This document shows positions 6,303 through 14,170 of a stretch of DNA of 32,217 nt, piece by piece. This DNA comes from Chloroflexota bacterium (GTDB lineage: Bacteria > Chloroflexota > Dormibacteria > Dormibacterales > Dormibacteraceae). Where the stretch lies: the NCBI GenBank assembly GCA_005879675.1, contig VBJE01000040.1:1-32217 (forward strand), in the 5' to 3' direction. The stretch's first letter is position 1, and every line of letters begins with the position of its first letter. The notes beneath the pieces are model-generated. The model was not told where the DNA came from, made no database searches, and saw only the letters and a list, made by a program, of their open reading frames with translations. The translations under genes were made by a program, and so were the position numbers.

Positions 6303-7958
6303 TTGTTGGAGTTCGCCCGTGCGGGAGCGGCAGTAGGCGCGACCTCCGCCACCCTCGAGAAGACGCGCATCCTCGGCGCCTACTTCCGCACGCTGGACGA
6401 GGACGACCTGCGCCGCGCCGCCGTCTACATGAGCGGGCGTGCCTTTCCACCGTCCTCGCGCCGGACCCTGGGCCTCGGCTGGTCGACACTCAGCAAGGTC
6501 GTGTCGTCGGTGTCGCGGCGTGGCGAGGATGAGCTGGGCGCCATCTTCCGCAAGCACTCGGACCTCGGCGACTGGGCCGGCGAGGCGCTCGACGGAAGCA
6601 CGCAACCAGAGGCTGTCACGCTGGCGGGCGTCGAAGCCGCGCTCGAGTCGATCCGCGCCGCGCGCGGCAACGCGAAGGCCGCCCCGCTGGAGGCAGTGGT
6701 GCGGCGCATGGACGCCGAGTCGGCGCGCTTCTTCATCAAGATCATCTCGGGAGAGATGCGGATCGGCCTCAGCGAGGGCCTGGTCGAGGCGGCCATCGCC
6801 GAGGCTTTCGATGTCCCGATCACCCAGGTCAAGCGCGTGCATCTCATCACCGGAGACATCGGCGAGACCGCGGTGCGCTGCAAGCGTGGGGAGTTCGCGG
6901 CCTCCACGATCACGCTTTTCCAACCGGTGCGCTTCATGCTGGCGAGCCCGGTCGAGACCCCGGGCGAGGCATTCACGCGCATGGGCGCGGGCGCTGTCTG
7001 GACCGAGGAGAAATACGACGGGGTCCGGTGCCAGCTCCACCGCCAGGCATCGCGGGTGGAGCTGTTCTCCCGCGACTTGAAGGAGACGACCGGGGCATTC
7101 CCCGAGCTGGTCGAGGGCGCGTCCACGATCGGCCATGACGTGCTTTTCGACGGCGAGGTGCTCGCGCATCGCGACGGACGCGTGCTGCGATTCTTCGAGC
7201 TCCAGCGTCGCCTCGGCCGCAAGAAGGTGGATGCGGCGCTGAGGCGCGAGGTCCCCGTCGTGCTCGTCGTCTTCGACCTCCTGTGGCTCGACGGCCGAAC
7301 ACTGCTCGACGAGCCGTTGACGACGCGCCGCAAGCTCCTCGAGGGCCTCGGCCTCGAGCATCCCTATCTCCTGGCACGCCTGGAGGAGGCCACCGACCCC
7401 GACCACCTCGACCGCATATTCAAGGAGACGCGCGAGCGGGGCAACGAAGGGTTGATGGTCAAGGATCCGCTCAGCCCGTACACGCCGGGACGCCGCGGCC
7501 TTGCGTGGTTGAAGCTGAAACGCCCGCTGGCGACCCTCGACGTCGTCGTCACCGCGGTCGAGTGGGGTCACGGCAAGCGCCGAGGCGTGCTCTCCGACTA
7601 CACGTTCGCGGTCAGGGACACCGAGACCGGACGTCTCGTCAACGTGGGCAAGGCTTACACCGGACTGACCGACGCCGAGATCGCCGAGTACACCAAGCGT
7701 TTCCTGGCGATGACCGTCGAGGACCATGGCCACACGCGGATGGTGCGGCCCGAAGTGGTGCTCGAGGTCGCCTTCGACTCCATCCAGCACTCGGGCCGCC
7801 ACCTGAGCGGCTACGCGCTGCGCTTCCCGCGCATCGTGCGCATCCGCGACGACAAGCCGGTGGAGGAGATCGACACCCTCGAGCGGGTGGCCGAGCTCTA
7901 CGACCGGTACTTCGGCGAGAAGTCGGAAGTCCCCCTGTCAGAAGTCGCCGAAACGTGA
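6303..7958 (+). CDS. lig: ATP-dependent DNA ligase
   Basis: The enzyme seals nicks in duplex DNA using ATP. The 551 residues carry an N-terminal helical DNA-binding domain (about 1-210), the adenylation domain with nucleotidyltransferase motif I EKYDGVR (Lys237 is the predicted AMP-linked lysine), a FDGEVL motif, FDLLWLDG, EGLMVKD and the final WLKLKR, then an OB-fold domain to the end (VEVAFDSIQHS). Length and order match the archaeal/bacterial LigB-type family. It starts at TTG 6303, giving the usual Leu-Leu-x-Phe-Ala opening. The stop overlaps the next MBL gene as GTGA. A ligase-associated-type exonuclease lies upstream at 4096-5061; the large helicase usually seen in such repair clusters is not in the window. 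Confidence 0.95.
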   Translation: MLEFARAGAAVGATSATLEKTRILGAYFRTLDEDDLRRAAVYMSGRAFPPSSRRTLGLGWSTLSKVVSSVSRRGEDELGAIFRKHSDLGDWAGEALDGSTQPEAVTLAGVEAALESIRAARGNAKAAPLEAVVRRMDAESARFFIKIISGEMRIGLSEGLVEAAIAEAFDVPITQVKRVHLITGDIGETAVRCKRGEFAASTITLFQPVRFMLASPVETPGEAFTRMGAGAVWTEEKYDGVRCQLHRQASRVELFSRDLKETTGAFPELVEGASTIGHDVLFDGEVLAHRDGRVLRFFELQRRLGRKKVDAALRREVPVVLVVFDLLWLDGRTLLDEPLTTRRKLLEGLGLEHPYLLARLEEATDPDHLDRIFKETRERGNEGLMVKDPLSPYTPGRRGLAWLKLKRPLATLDVVVTAVEWGHGKRRGVLSDYTFAVRDTETGRLVNVGKAYTGLTDAEIAEYTKRFLAMTVEDHGHTRMVRPEVVLEVAFDSIQHSGRHLSGYALRFPRIVRIRDDKPVEEIDTLERVAELYDRYFGEKSEVPLSEVAET

Positions 7959-8692
7959 GATTGACATTCATGGGCACGGCCGGGGCCCGGTTCATGGTCG
8001 CCAGGCAGGTCGCCGCGTCAGGTGGCCTTTACATCGAGGATGCCGACACCCGGATCAGCCTTGACCCGGGCCCGGGCGCCGTCGTCGCCTATGCGCAGCG
8101 AAAGGTCGACCTGACGACCCTGGACGCCATCGTCGTCAGCCACCGCCACCTCGACCACGCCGGCGACGTCAACGTGATGGTCGAGGCCATGACCGACGGT
8201 GGTTTCGCCCACCGCGGCATGCTGTTCTGTCCCTCGGACGCGCTCGACGAAGACCCCGTCGTGCTCAAGTATCTGCGCCGCTTTCCGCGCGAGATCGTGC
8301 GCCTGGCGCCCGAAACGACCTATTCGGTGAACGGCGTGAGCTTTACCACCAGCGCTCGGCATGTGCACCAGGTCGAGACGTACGGCTTTCGGTTCGGCGA
8401 CCGCCTGGGCTGGATCACCGACTCCGCCTACTACGACGGCATCGCCGAACAGCACAGGGCCGACGTGATGCTGATCCACACGATCCTGCTGCACTGCAGG
8501 CCGGAGCTGCCGCACCTGTGCGTCGACGACGCGGAGCGCATCATCCGCGAGGCGAAGCCGAAGATCGCGTTTCTGACCCACTACGGCATGGCCGTGTGGC
8601 GCGCGAACCCCGAGGAGATCGCGGCCGGCCTCGCGCAGCGCACGGGCACCGACGTCCGTGCCGCGCGCGACGGCATGTCGATAGAAATCTGA
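7955..8692 (+). CDS. MBL-fold metal-dependent hydrolase
   Basis: The 245-residue protein has a metallo-beta-lactamase fold with the metal motif HRHLDH at residues 63-68, a preceding SLDPGPG loop, a second His site in TSARHVHQVETYGF, WITDSAY, and a late FLTHYG. It lacks the beta-CASP domain of the exonuclease encoded upstream and resembles the RNase Z/PqqB-like branch. Its start GTG overlaps the ligase stop, so it is co-translated with the ligase and may act on nucleic acid or a nucleotide, but that is guilt by association. Its TGA shares one base with the ATG of the following membrane transferase gene. Confidence 0.85.
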   Translation: MRLTFMGTAGARFMVARQVAASGGLYIEDADTRISLDPGPGAVVAYAQRKVDLTTLDAIVVSHRHLDHAGDVNVMVEAMTDGGFAHRGMLFCPSDALDEDPVVLKYLRRFPREIVRLAPETTYSVNGVSFTTSARHVHQVETYGFRFGDRLGWITDSAYYDGIAEQHRADVMLIHTILLHCRPELPHLCVDDAERIIREAKPKIAFLTHYGMAVWRANPEEIAAGLAQRTGTDVRAARDGMSIEI

Positions 8693-9822
8693 TGAACGAG
8701 CGATGGAGATGGCGAGGCCAGGTCGCGCTGCTGGCGGTATGCCTTGCGTTCGTCATCTACCCGGTGCTGCCCAACGAGGACGTCATCAACTCCGACTGGC
8801 CGGCTTTTGCCACCGGGGCGCAGTTGATCGTCGCCGACCCTCAGCACATGTACGACCTCCATGTCCAGGAGCGCTACCAGCGGGTCATCACGGGGGGCCG
8901 CACCCTGGTCACGCCCGGCATCGAGGGCATCCTTCCGTTTCTCGCGCCACCCTGGGTGGCGCTGCTCGCCGTGCCGTTCGACGTTTTCGGCACCGATCTC
9001 GGGGGCCGGCTCTGGATCCTGTTCGGACTCGTGTGCCTCGGGTGCGGCCTCTACCTTGCGACCGGCGGCGCGCAGCGCCGGTGGGGCTTGCCCTCGGCCA
9101 TCCTTCCCGCCTTCGCGTCGGTCCCGACCGCGGTGATGATGCTCAACGCGCAGCTCGACGGGATCGTGGCCCTCGGCATCGGCGCCGCGATCGCGCTGCG
9201 GTCCCGACCGTACCTGGCCGGCCTGGCGCTTGGCCTGACCCTGATGAAGCCCCAGCTCGTTCTGCCTCTGGGCGTGGCCGTGGTCCTCGCCGGGCGTTGG
9301 AAGCTGCTGGCCGGCTGGGCGACCTCAGGTGTCGCGCTCCTGGTACCGACGCTCTTCCTCAACCCGAGCTGGATCGCGCAGTGGCTGGCGCAGACCCGGG
9401 CGACGGTCGCCCCGATCAGCCGCGAGGTGGACCTGCCCCACTTCGGCGTCCTCCTGCCGGGCCCGCTGCAGTCGAGCGGCGTGGTGGCCCTGACCGTCAT
9501 CGCGATCGTCATCGTCATCGTGCTCGCCTGGCGCCGGCGCGACGACTTCGCGGCTTCGGCGGCCGTGGTCATCGCGGGTGGCGTTCTCGCCGCGCCGCAC
9601 GCGCTCCCCGCCGACCTGGTGCTGGTCGCGGTGGCGCTGGCGGTCTGGGGGCGCGCGCAGTGGTTCGACTGGCTGGCCCTATCTCTTGGTGCCGTGGTCT
9701 GCGCGACGACGGTGGCGCCGGTCCCGGCGATCGTCGGCGTTCTCGTGATCGGCTGGGTTTGCCTGCGCGCGAGCGGCGTTACTTCGAGGTCGCCAGCACC
9801 GGCACCGGCGTGGACGCGATGA
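8692..9822 (+). CDS. GT87-family membrane glycosyltransferase (DUF2029)
   Basis: The 376-residue integral membrane protein has roughly eight to ten hydrophobic helices. After the first helix the luminal loop contains NSDWPAF followed by QHMYD, where GT87 polyprenyl-phosphate mannosyltransferases keep their catalytic Asp. The segment [17 protein letters not shown] corresponds to the family GQxN region, and [17 protein letters not shown] is another strong GT87 signature. By family it would transfer a hexose from a lipid-phosphate donor on the outer face of the membrane. It resembles the broken gene at 18407-19574. It is third in the ligase unit, and its 3' end overlaps clpP by 44 bases. Confidence 0.82.
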   Translation: MNERWRWRGQVALLAVCLAFVIYPVLPNEDVINSDWPAFATGAQLIVADPQHMYDLHVQERYQRVITGGRTLVTPGIEGILPFLAPPWVALLAVPFDVFGTDLGGRLWILFGLVCLGCGLYLATGGAQRRWGLPSAILPAFASVPTAVMMLNAQLDGIVALGIGAAIALRSRPYLAGLALGLTLMKPQLVLPLGVAVVLAGRWKLLAGWATSGVALLVPTLFLNPSWIAQWLAQTRATVAPISREVDLPHFGVLLPGPLQSSGVVALTVIAIVIVIVLAWRRRDDFAASAAVVIAGGVLAAPHALPADLVLVAVALAVWGRAQWFDWLALSLGAVVCATTVAPVPAIVGVLVIGWVCLRASGVTSRSPAPAPAWTR

Positions 9823-10399
9823 TGCCGTCGATCAGGCCGTAATCCAGCGCTTCTTGAGGCGTCAGGAAGAAGTCGCGGTCGGTGTCGCGCTCGACGCGCT
9901 CCAGCGTCTGGCCGGTGTGCTTGGCGATGAGGCCGTTGAGCACGGTCCGTATGCGGATGAGCTCCTTGGCGTGGATCTCGAGATCGCTCGCCTGGCCCTG
10001 CAGCCCCTTGCCGCCGACCAGCGGTTGATGCATGTGGATGGTCGAGCTCGGCAGCGAGAATCGCTTGCCCTTCGCGCCCGCCATCAGGATGACGGTGCCG
10101 AAGCTGGCGGCGCGGCCGATGCAAACGGTCGAGATCGGAGCCTGGACATACTGCATCGTGTCGTAGATCGCGAGGCCGGCGGTCACCGCGCCACCCGGCG
10201 AGTTGACGTAGATCTGGATCTCCTTGGTCGGGTCGTCGGCGGCCAGGTACATGAGCTGCGCCACGACGAGGTTGGCGACGACGTCGTCGATCGGTCGGCC
10301 GATGATGATGATCCGATCCTTCAGAAGCCGCGAGTAGATGTCAAAAGTCCGCTCTCGGTTTCCGCCTTCGTTCTCGACGACTGTGGGTACGTAGGCCAA
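9779..10399 (-). CDS. clpP: ATP-dependent Clp protease proteolytic subunit
   Basis: ClpP is the serine-protease core that degrades unfolded or tagged proteins fed by ClpX, ClpA or ClpC. Visible landmarks are [16 protein letters not shown] at the N-terminus, the [15 protein letters not shown] oxyanion region, the nucleophile in GRAASFG (usually ASMG), the catalytic His in IHMHQP, and DTDRDFF with the third catalytic Asp. TTG 10399 gives 206 residues, the usual ClpP length, and leaves room for the divergent gene; TTG 10462 would add 21 residues rich in Lys/Arg and is less likely. No Clp ATPase is nearby. Confidence 0.93.
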   Translation of the reverse strand: MAYVPTVVENEGGNRERTFDIYSRLLKDRIIIIGRPIDDVVANLVVAQLMYLAADDPTKEIQIYVNSPGGAVTAGLAIYDTMQYVQAPISTVCIGRAASFGTVILMAGAKGKRFSLPSSTIHMHQPLVGGKGLQGQASDLEIHAKELIRIRTVLNGLIAKHTGQTLERVERDTDRDFFLTPQEALDYGLIDGIIASTPVPVLATSK

Positions 10400-10421
10400 T
10401 GTGGATCGCAGCTTACGAAAA

Positions 10422-10868
10422 ATGTTGCTCGCACCATCTGATTTCTTCGCCGGCCTGCGCAAAGGGTTGAAGGCGAAGCTGCCCGCCGGACTGCGCGACT
10501 TTCGGACAGTCCGCGGTCGAGGCCGCCTGATGAAGGTCTACTTCCGCGAGCCGGCCTTCCACTACGAGGCATGGCACCACACCGGGGCGGGTAGGCTGGA
10601 GGTGGGATTGCATTTCGAGGCGTCGCCGAGCGAAAACGACGAGGCGTTCGACTTCTTTCGGTCGCGAATGGTCGAGGTCAAGGCGGGACTGCCCCGGGCG
10701 GAGCTCGAGCCCTGGGACCGTGGCTGGTCGAGGCTGTACGAGACCGTGCCGGCGGCGCGCCTCGACGACGAGGTGCTCGAACGCGCGGTCGACTGCCTGA
10801 CGGCGTACGTGGTGGCCCTTCAGCCTTTGCTGGACGAGTTCATGAGGAGGCGGGATGAGAACAGTTGA
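10422..10868 (+). CDS. Uncharacterised protein, possibly DUF4268-like
   Basis: This 148-residue soluble protein is not recognised with certainty. A basic N-terminus is followed by [17 protein letters not shown], a strand [12 protein letters not shown], then [15 protein letters not shown] and a final helix ending in LQPLLDEF. The pattern of a Glu-bearing strand plus a Trp-Asp-Arg-x-Trp motif resembles domains seen in uncharacterised nuclease-neighbourhood proteins, but no function is implied. ATG 10422 is chosen to clear the divergent clpP start; GTG 10401 and ATG 10530 are alternatives. Its 3' end overlaps the methyltransferase start by 14 bases, so the two are probably co-translated. Confidence 0.65.
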   Translation: MLLAPSDFFAGLRKGLKAKLPAGLRDFRTVRGRGRLMKVYFREPAFHYEAWHHTGAGRLEVGLHFEASPSENDEAFDFFRSRMVEVKAGLPRAELEPWDRGWSRLYETVPAARLDDEVLERAVDCLTAYVVALQPLLDEFMRRRDENS

Positions 10869-11499
10869 AGTCAGCGACGCGTTGCAGGAGTACCTCGACA
10901 AGCTCGTGCCCAAACGCGATGCCGTGCTCGCACGCATGGAGGAGGAGGCGCATCGCGAGGGCATTCCGATTGTCGACCCGCACGAGGGCCAGCTGCTCTA
11001 CCTCCTGGTCAAGATCGCGGGCGCCAAGCGGATCCTGGAGCTGGGCACCGCGACGGGCTACAGCGGCATCTGGCTCCTGCGCGCAACGGACGGCGGCACC
11101 CTGACCAGCTACGAGATGGACCCCGAGCGAGCCCGCCGCGCGCGGGCAAACTTCGCTGAGGCCGGTTTTGGCGACAAGGCACTCGTTCTCGAGGAGAACG
11201 CCAAGGACGGCCTGGAGAAGCTGGACGCGCGGTTTGACGTGTGCTTCATCGACCTTCTCAACTCGTTCCGGTCGGAGGACATCACCAAGCGCGTGGTCGA
11301 GCTATGCCTCGAGCGCCTCGACGGCGGCGCGCTGTTGATGGCGGACAACGCGCTCCGGCAGGGCGAGGTGCTCAAGCCGACGAACCAGCAGGCAAGGAAC
11401 GTGGCCTTCTACAACGAGTTCGTCGCGAAGCACCCGCGCCTGGAGAGCGTGGTGATCCCGATCCGCGACGGCCTGTCCGTGGCCCGCGTGAAAGACTGA
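10855..11499 (+). CDS. SAM-dependent O-methyltransferase (COG4122, COMT-like)
   Basis: The enzyme should transfer a methyl group from S-adenosylmethionine to a hydroxyl, usually a catechol-like one. Its 214 residues show the SAM motif ILELGTATGYSGIWLL (near residue 60), the acidic YEMDPE that binds the ribose hydroxyls, FDVCFID, and LLMADNAL with the metal-binding Asp-Asn pair of the cation-dependent family. A good AGGAGG ribosome-binding site sits just before ATG 10855. The gene overlaps the upstream unknown gene and ends opposite moaE, with a 76-base gap holding repeats. The natural substrate cannot be deduced. Confidence 0.9.
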   Translation: MRTVEVSDALQEYLDKLVPKRDAVLARMEEEAHREGIPIVDPHEGQLLYLLVKIAGAKRILELGTATGYSGIWLLRATDGGTLTSYEMDPERARRARANFAEAGFGDKALVLEENAKDGLEKLDARFDVCFIDLLNSFRSEDITKRVVELCLERLDGGALLMADNALRQGEVLKPTNQQARNVAFYNEFVAKHPRLESVVIPIRDGLSVARVKD

Positions 11500-11509
11500 A
11501 ACCCAGGCA

Positions 11510-11562
11510 TTTTGCGCAAAAACACTACAAAGCCAGCGCTTTAGGCCCGGCTTTGCGCAAAA
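11510..11562. repeat. Palindrome and hairpin between convergent genes, possible moaE-side terminator
   Basis: The convergent gap holds two copies of TTTGCGCAAAA (11511-11521 and 11552-11562); the first extends to the 12-bp palindrome TTTTGCGCAAAA. Between them AAAGCC (11529-11534) can pair with GGCTTT (11549-11554). Read on the minus strand, this hairpin is followed six bases later by TTTTT, so it may terminate the long minus-strand operon ending with moaE. The plus strand lacks a T-run after it. The paired 11-mers could also be a protein-binding site. Confidence 0.5.
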
Positions 11563-11575
11563 CCGGCAGCAGCGA

Positions 11576-12007
11576 TCAGCGGCCCACCGGCTTCGCGTCC
11601 TCGCCTTCGATCCAGAAGGTCCCGTCCGCCGCGTGTTCCTTCTTCCAGATCGGCACCGACTCCTTGAGCCGGTCGATCCCCCACCTGCACGCCTCGAACG
11701 CCTCGGCGCGGTGGGGGCACGAGACCGCGACCACCACCGACACCTCGCCGATCTCCAGGTGGCCGGTCCTGTGGGCCATGGCGACCCGGGCTTCCGGCCA
11801 GCGGTCCCTGATCTCCTGGCCGATCTTGCGCATCTGCGGCACGGCCATCTCCGCGTAGGCCTCGTAGTCGAGATGCGTCACGGTCTGGCCCCGGGAGTTG
11901 TCGCGGACGATGCCGCTGAAGGTGCAGACGGCGCCGGCTCCCGGGTGGACGACCGCCGCTTCGAGCTCGCGAACGTCGATGGGAGCCGTCGTCACGTCGT
12001 ATCTCAT
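11576..12007 (-). CDS. moaE: Molybdopterin synthase catalytic subunit
   Basis: MoaE with MoaD inserts two sulfurs into precursor Z to form molybdopterin. The 143 residues show the family pattern: GAVCTFSGIVRDNSRG, LDYEAYAEMA, AHRTGHLEIGE, CPHRAEAFEACRWGIDRLK and PIWKKEHAADG with the active-site Lys pair, ending WIEGED. Length is normal. The ATG at 12007 overlaps the moaD stop as ATGA and uses a GGAGG ribosome-binding site (12018-12014) lying inside the last codons of moaD. It is the last gene of the minus-strand cluster. Confidence 0.95.
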   Translation of the reverse strand: MRYDVTTAPIDVRELEAAVVHPGAGAVCTFSGIVRDNSRGQTVTHLDYEAYAEMAVPQMRKIGQEIRDRWPEARVAMAHRTGHLEIGEVSVVVAVSCPHRAEAFEACRWGIDRLKESVPIWKKEHAADGTFWIEGEDAKPVGR

Positions 12008-12264
12008 CGACGGCCTCCGCTCACAGGTGGGATGAACGCCAATTCGTCACCTTCGGAAACTCGCTCGCTCCAGCCGGCGAACTCCTGGTTGACGGCTCCC
12101 CGCACGCCATCCCGCGCCGGCAACGAGGAATGCCTCGCCCGCAGCGCGTCGTACGCATCGGCCAGGGACGAGTTCGGCGCGATCTGCAGGGTTTCGGTTT
12201 CGACACCCGCCAGCTCACGCAGCCGGGCAAAGAACCGGACGCGAACGGCAATAGCCACCGCCAT
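12004..12264 (-). CDS. moaD: Molybdopterin synthase sulfur carrier subunit with a GGRR tail
   Basis: This 86-residue beta-grasp protein carries the sulfur for molybdopterin synthesis. It has the MoaD layout: VRFFARLRELAG at the N-terminus, a NQEF segment in the middle, and EGDELAFIPPVSGG near the end. In known MoaD proteins the Gly-Gly must be C-terminal so it can be adenylated and thiocarboxylated. Here two Arg codons follow before TGA, so the product as read ends GGRR. The codons for Gly-Gly supply the moaE ribosome-binding site. The ATG at 12264 is the only sensible start, 10 bases after the SLOG gene stop. Confidence 0.9.
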   Translation of the reverse strand: MAVAIAVRVRFFARLRELAGVETETLQIAPNSSLADAYDALRARHSSLPARDGVRGAVNQEFAGWSERVSEGDELAFIPPVSGGRR

Positions 12265-12274
12265 CGGTCTCAAT

Positions 12275-12616
12275 TTACTGGACAAATACGTGGACTTCCT
12301 TACCTGAATCGAGCGCGCGCTCGACGGTGGTGCGCGTCCCCCTCGACGAACCGTCCCAGAACGCGACCAGCACGTCGCACGCGTCGACGAGGCGCTGGTT
12401 CCGCGCGGCCGACTTGCCGGCGTCCGCCAGCTCATCGAACGATGCCGGTATCACCTGCACCGGGATCCCTTTCTCGCGCGCGGCCTTGGTGGCCGCGGCG
12501 TCGACGCCGCTCGCGCTGCCGGTGATGATCGACGCCCGAGGAGGCAGCGACTTCACGTAGTCGGCGACACGTCCGGGTTCCGAGTAGTGCCTGCTCCCGA
12601 CGATCGCGACCCGCAC
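12275..12616 (-). CDS. SLOG-family nucleotide-binding protein (DUF2493/YspA-like)
   Basis: The 113-residue protein is a small Rossmann-like SLOG domain: an N-terminal VAIVGSRHY, the central ITGSASGVDAAATKAAREKG, and RNQRLVDACDVLVAFWDG followed by SRGTRTTVERA. SLOG domains bind nucleotide-derived ligands or cleave nucleotide-sugar bonds, and some act in stress or conflict systems; a specific role is not assignable. The start is GTG 12616, directly before the first strand and 12 bases after the pckA stop. It sits between pckA and moaD in the minus-strand cluster. Confidence 0.85.
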   Translation of the reverse strand: MRVAIVGSRHYSEPGRVADYVKSLPPRASIITGSASGVDAAATKAAREKGIPVQVIPASFDELADAGKSAARNQRLVDACDVLVAFWDGSSRGTRTTVERALDSGKEVHVFVQ

Positions 12617-12627
12617 CGCCTGCTCGA

Positions 12628-14137
12628 TCAGCCCGCGGTCGACGCGCTCTTGCCGATCATGTGGATGTTCTTCTCGAACATGTCCCGAAGCTTCGCCGCC
12701 TGGCGGTCGTAGTCCTCCGGGTCGGGCCAGCTGTCGCGCGTGTCCAGCACCTCTCGCGGAACGCCGGGCACTCGGTTGGGGATCTGCAACCCGAAGACCG
12801 GGTCGACGTGAGTGCGCGCACGATCGCGCGGGTGTGGGCGATCGACATGCGCTCGCCAACGCCGTGCGGTCCCCCGACCCAGCCCGTGTTGAGCATCCAC
12901 ACATCGGCGTGGTGGCGCTTCACCCGCTCCAGGAGCATGTCCGCGTAGCGCTCGGGCGGCAAGACCAGGAACGGCGCCGCGAAGCACGTGCTGAAGATCG
13001 GCTCGGGCTCGGTCACCCCGCGCTCGGTGCCGGCGACCTTGGCGGTGTAGCCGCTCAGGAAGTAATGGCGGATCTGCTCCTGGTCCAGGAGCGACACGGG
13101 CGGCAGCACCCCAAACGCGTCCGCCGACAGGAACATGATGTTGTGCGGGTGGCTGCCGACGCCTGTGAGGACGGCGTTGGGGATCAGGTCGATGGGGTAC
13201 GCGGCGCGAGTGTTCTCCGTTTTCTCGTCCGAGTCGTAGTCCGGCACGCGCGTGCGTGGGTCGTAGACGACGTTCTCCAGGATCGTGCCGAAGCTCTCGG
13301 TCGCGGTGTAGATCTCGGCTCGGACTCTTTGTGGATGCGGATCGTCTTGGCGTAGCAGCCCCCCTCGAAGTTGAAGACTCCGCGGTCGCTCCACCCATGC
13401 TCGTCGTCGCCGATGAGCCGGCGCGATGGCTCCGCAGAGAGAGTGGTCTTGCCTGTCCCGCTGAGACCGAAGAACAGCGCCACGTCGGAGCCGTCCTTCT
13501 CTGTGTTGGCGGAGCAGTGCATCGGGAAGACGCCTTGCGCCGGCAGCAGGTAGTTGAGCGCGGTGAAGATGGACTTCTTGATCTCGCCGGCGTAGCCGGT
13601 GCCGCCGATGATCACGATCCCGCGGCCGAGGTTGACGAGGATGAACGTTTCGCTATGGGTGCCGTCCCGGTGCGGGTCGGCCTTCACGGAGGGAAGCGAG
13701 ATGACCGTGAAGTCCGGCTCGAAGTTCATCAGCTCGTCGGCTGTCGGCCGGATGAAAAGGTTGCGCGCAAACAGGCTGTGCCATGCCAGCTCCGAGATCA
13801 CGCGCACGCGCAGCCGGTAGCGCGGGTCTGCACAGGCGAAAACGTCCTGCGTATAGACGTCGTGGGCGGCGACGAACTCCTCCATCCGCGCCAGCAGCTG
13901 GTCGAATTTGGCCGAGGCGATGGGCTGGTTGCCCGGGTGCCACCAGATCGCGTCCTGGCTCGTCGGCTCCTTGACGAAGAACTTGTCCTGCGGCGAACGG
14001 CCTGTGTGCTTGCCGGTCTCGGCGGTCAGGGCGCCGGTGGAGACGATGGCGGCCTCGCTGCGCCGGATCGCGTGCTCGTACAGGGCGGCAGGGCTGAGGT
14101 TTCGCCGCTCGACGGCGATCTCACTCTTCGCGGCCAC
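12628..14137 (-). pseudogene. pckA: ATP-type phosphoenolpyruvate carboxykinase, reading frame broken twice
   Basis: The enzyme makes phosphoenolpyruvate from oxaloacetate and ATP for gluconeogenesis. From GTG 14137 the N-terminal half reads normally: GKHTGRSPQDKFFV, LFIRP, then the P-loop GLSGTGKTTLS and GDDEHGW with the metal-binding Asp. After HKESEP near 13317 the frame is lost; inserting one G restores EIYTATESFGTILENVV and continues through SADAFGVLPPVS to AHTRAIVRA. Near 12808 a second break removes roughly nine family residues and moves to a third frame that reads DPVFGLQIP to the stop at 12628. All conserved regions are otherwise intact, so sequencing or assembly error is as likely as true inactivation. 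Confidence 0.9.
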
Positions 14138-14170
14138 TTCTAGAGAGGATAAACGGGGCGGTAGGCGCGG

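Noticed and set aside
6288-7802. Long minus-strand open frame opposite the DNA ligase
   Set aside because: It covers the ligase completely and encodes a low-complexity Arg/Glu/His-rich protein, whereas the ligase frame has all family motifs.
7283-7954. Extended start for the second MBL protein inside the ligase gene
   Set aside because: The extra 224 residues are an out-of-frame shadow of the ligase; GTG 7955 fits the family and overlaps the ligase stop.
13310-13325. Programmed ribosomal frameshift in pckA
   Set aside because: There is no slippery heptamer or downstream structure typical of programmed shifts, and a second independent break follows in the same gene.
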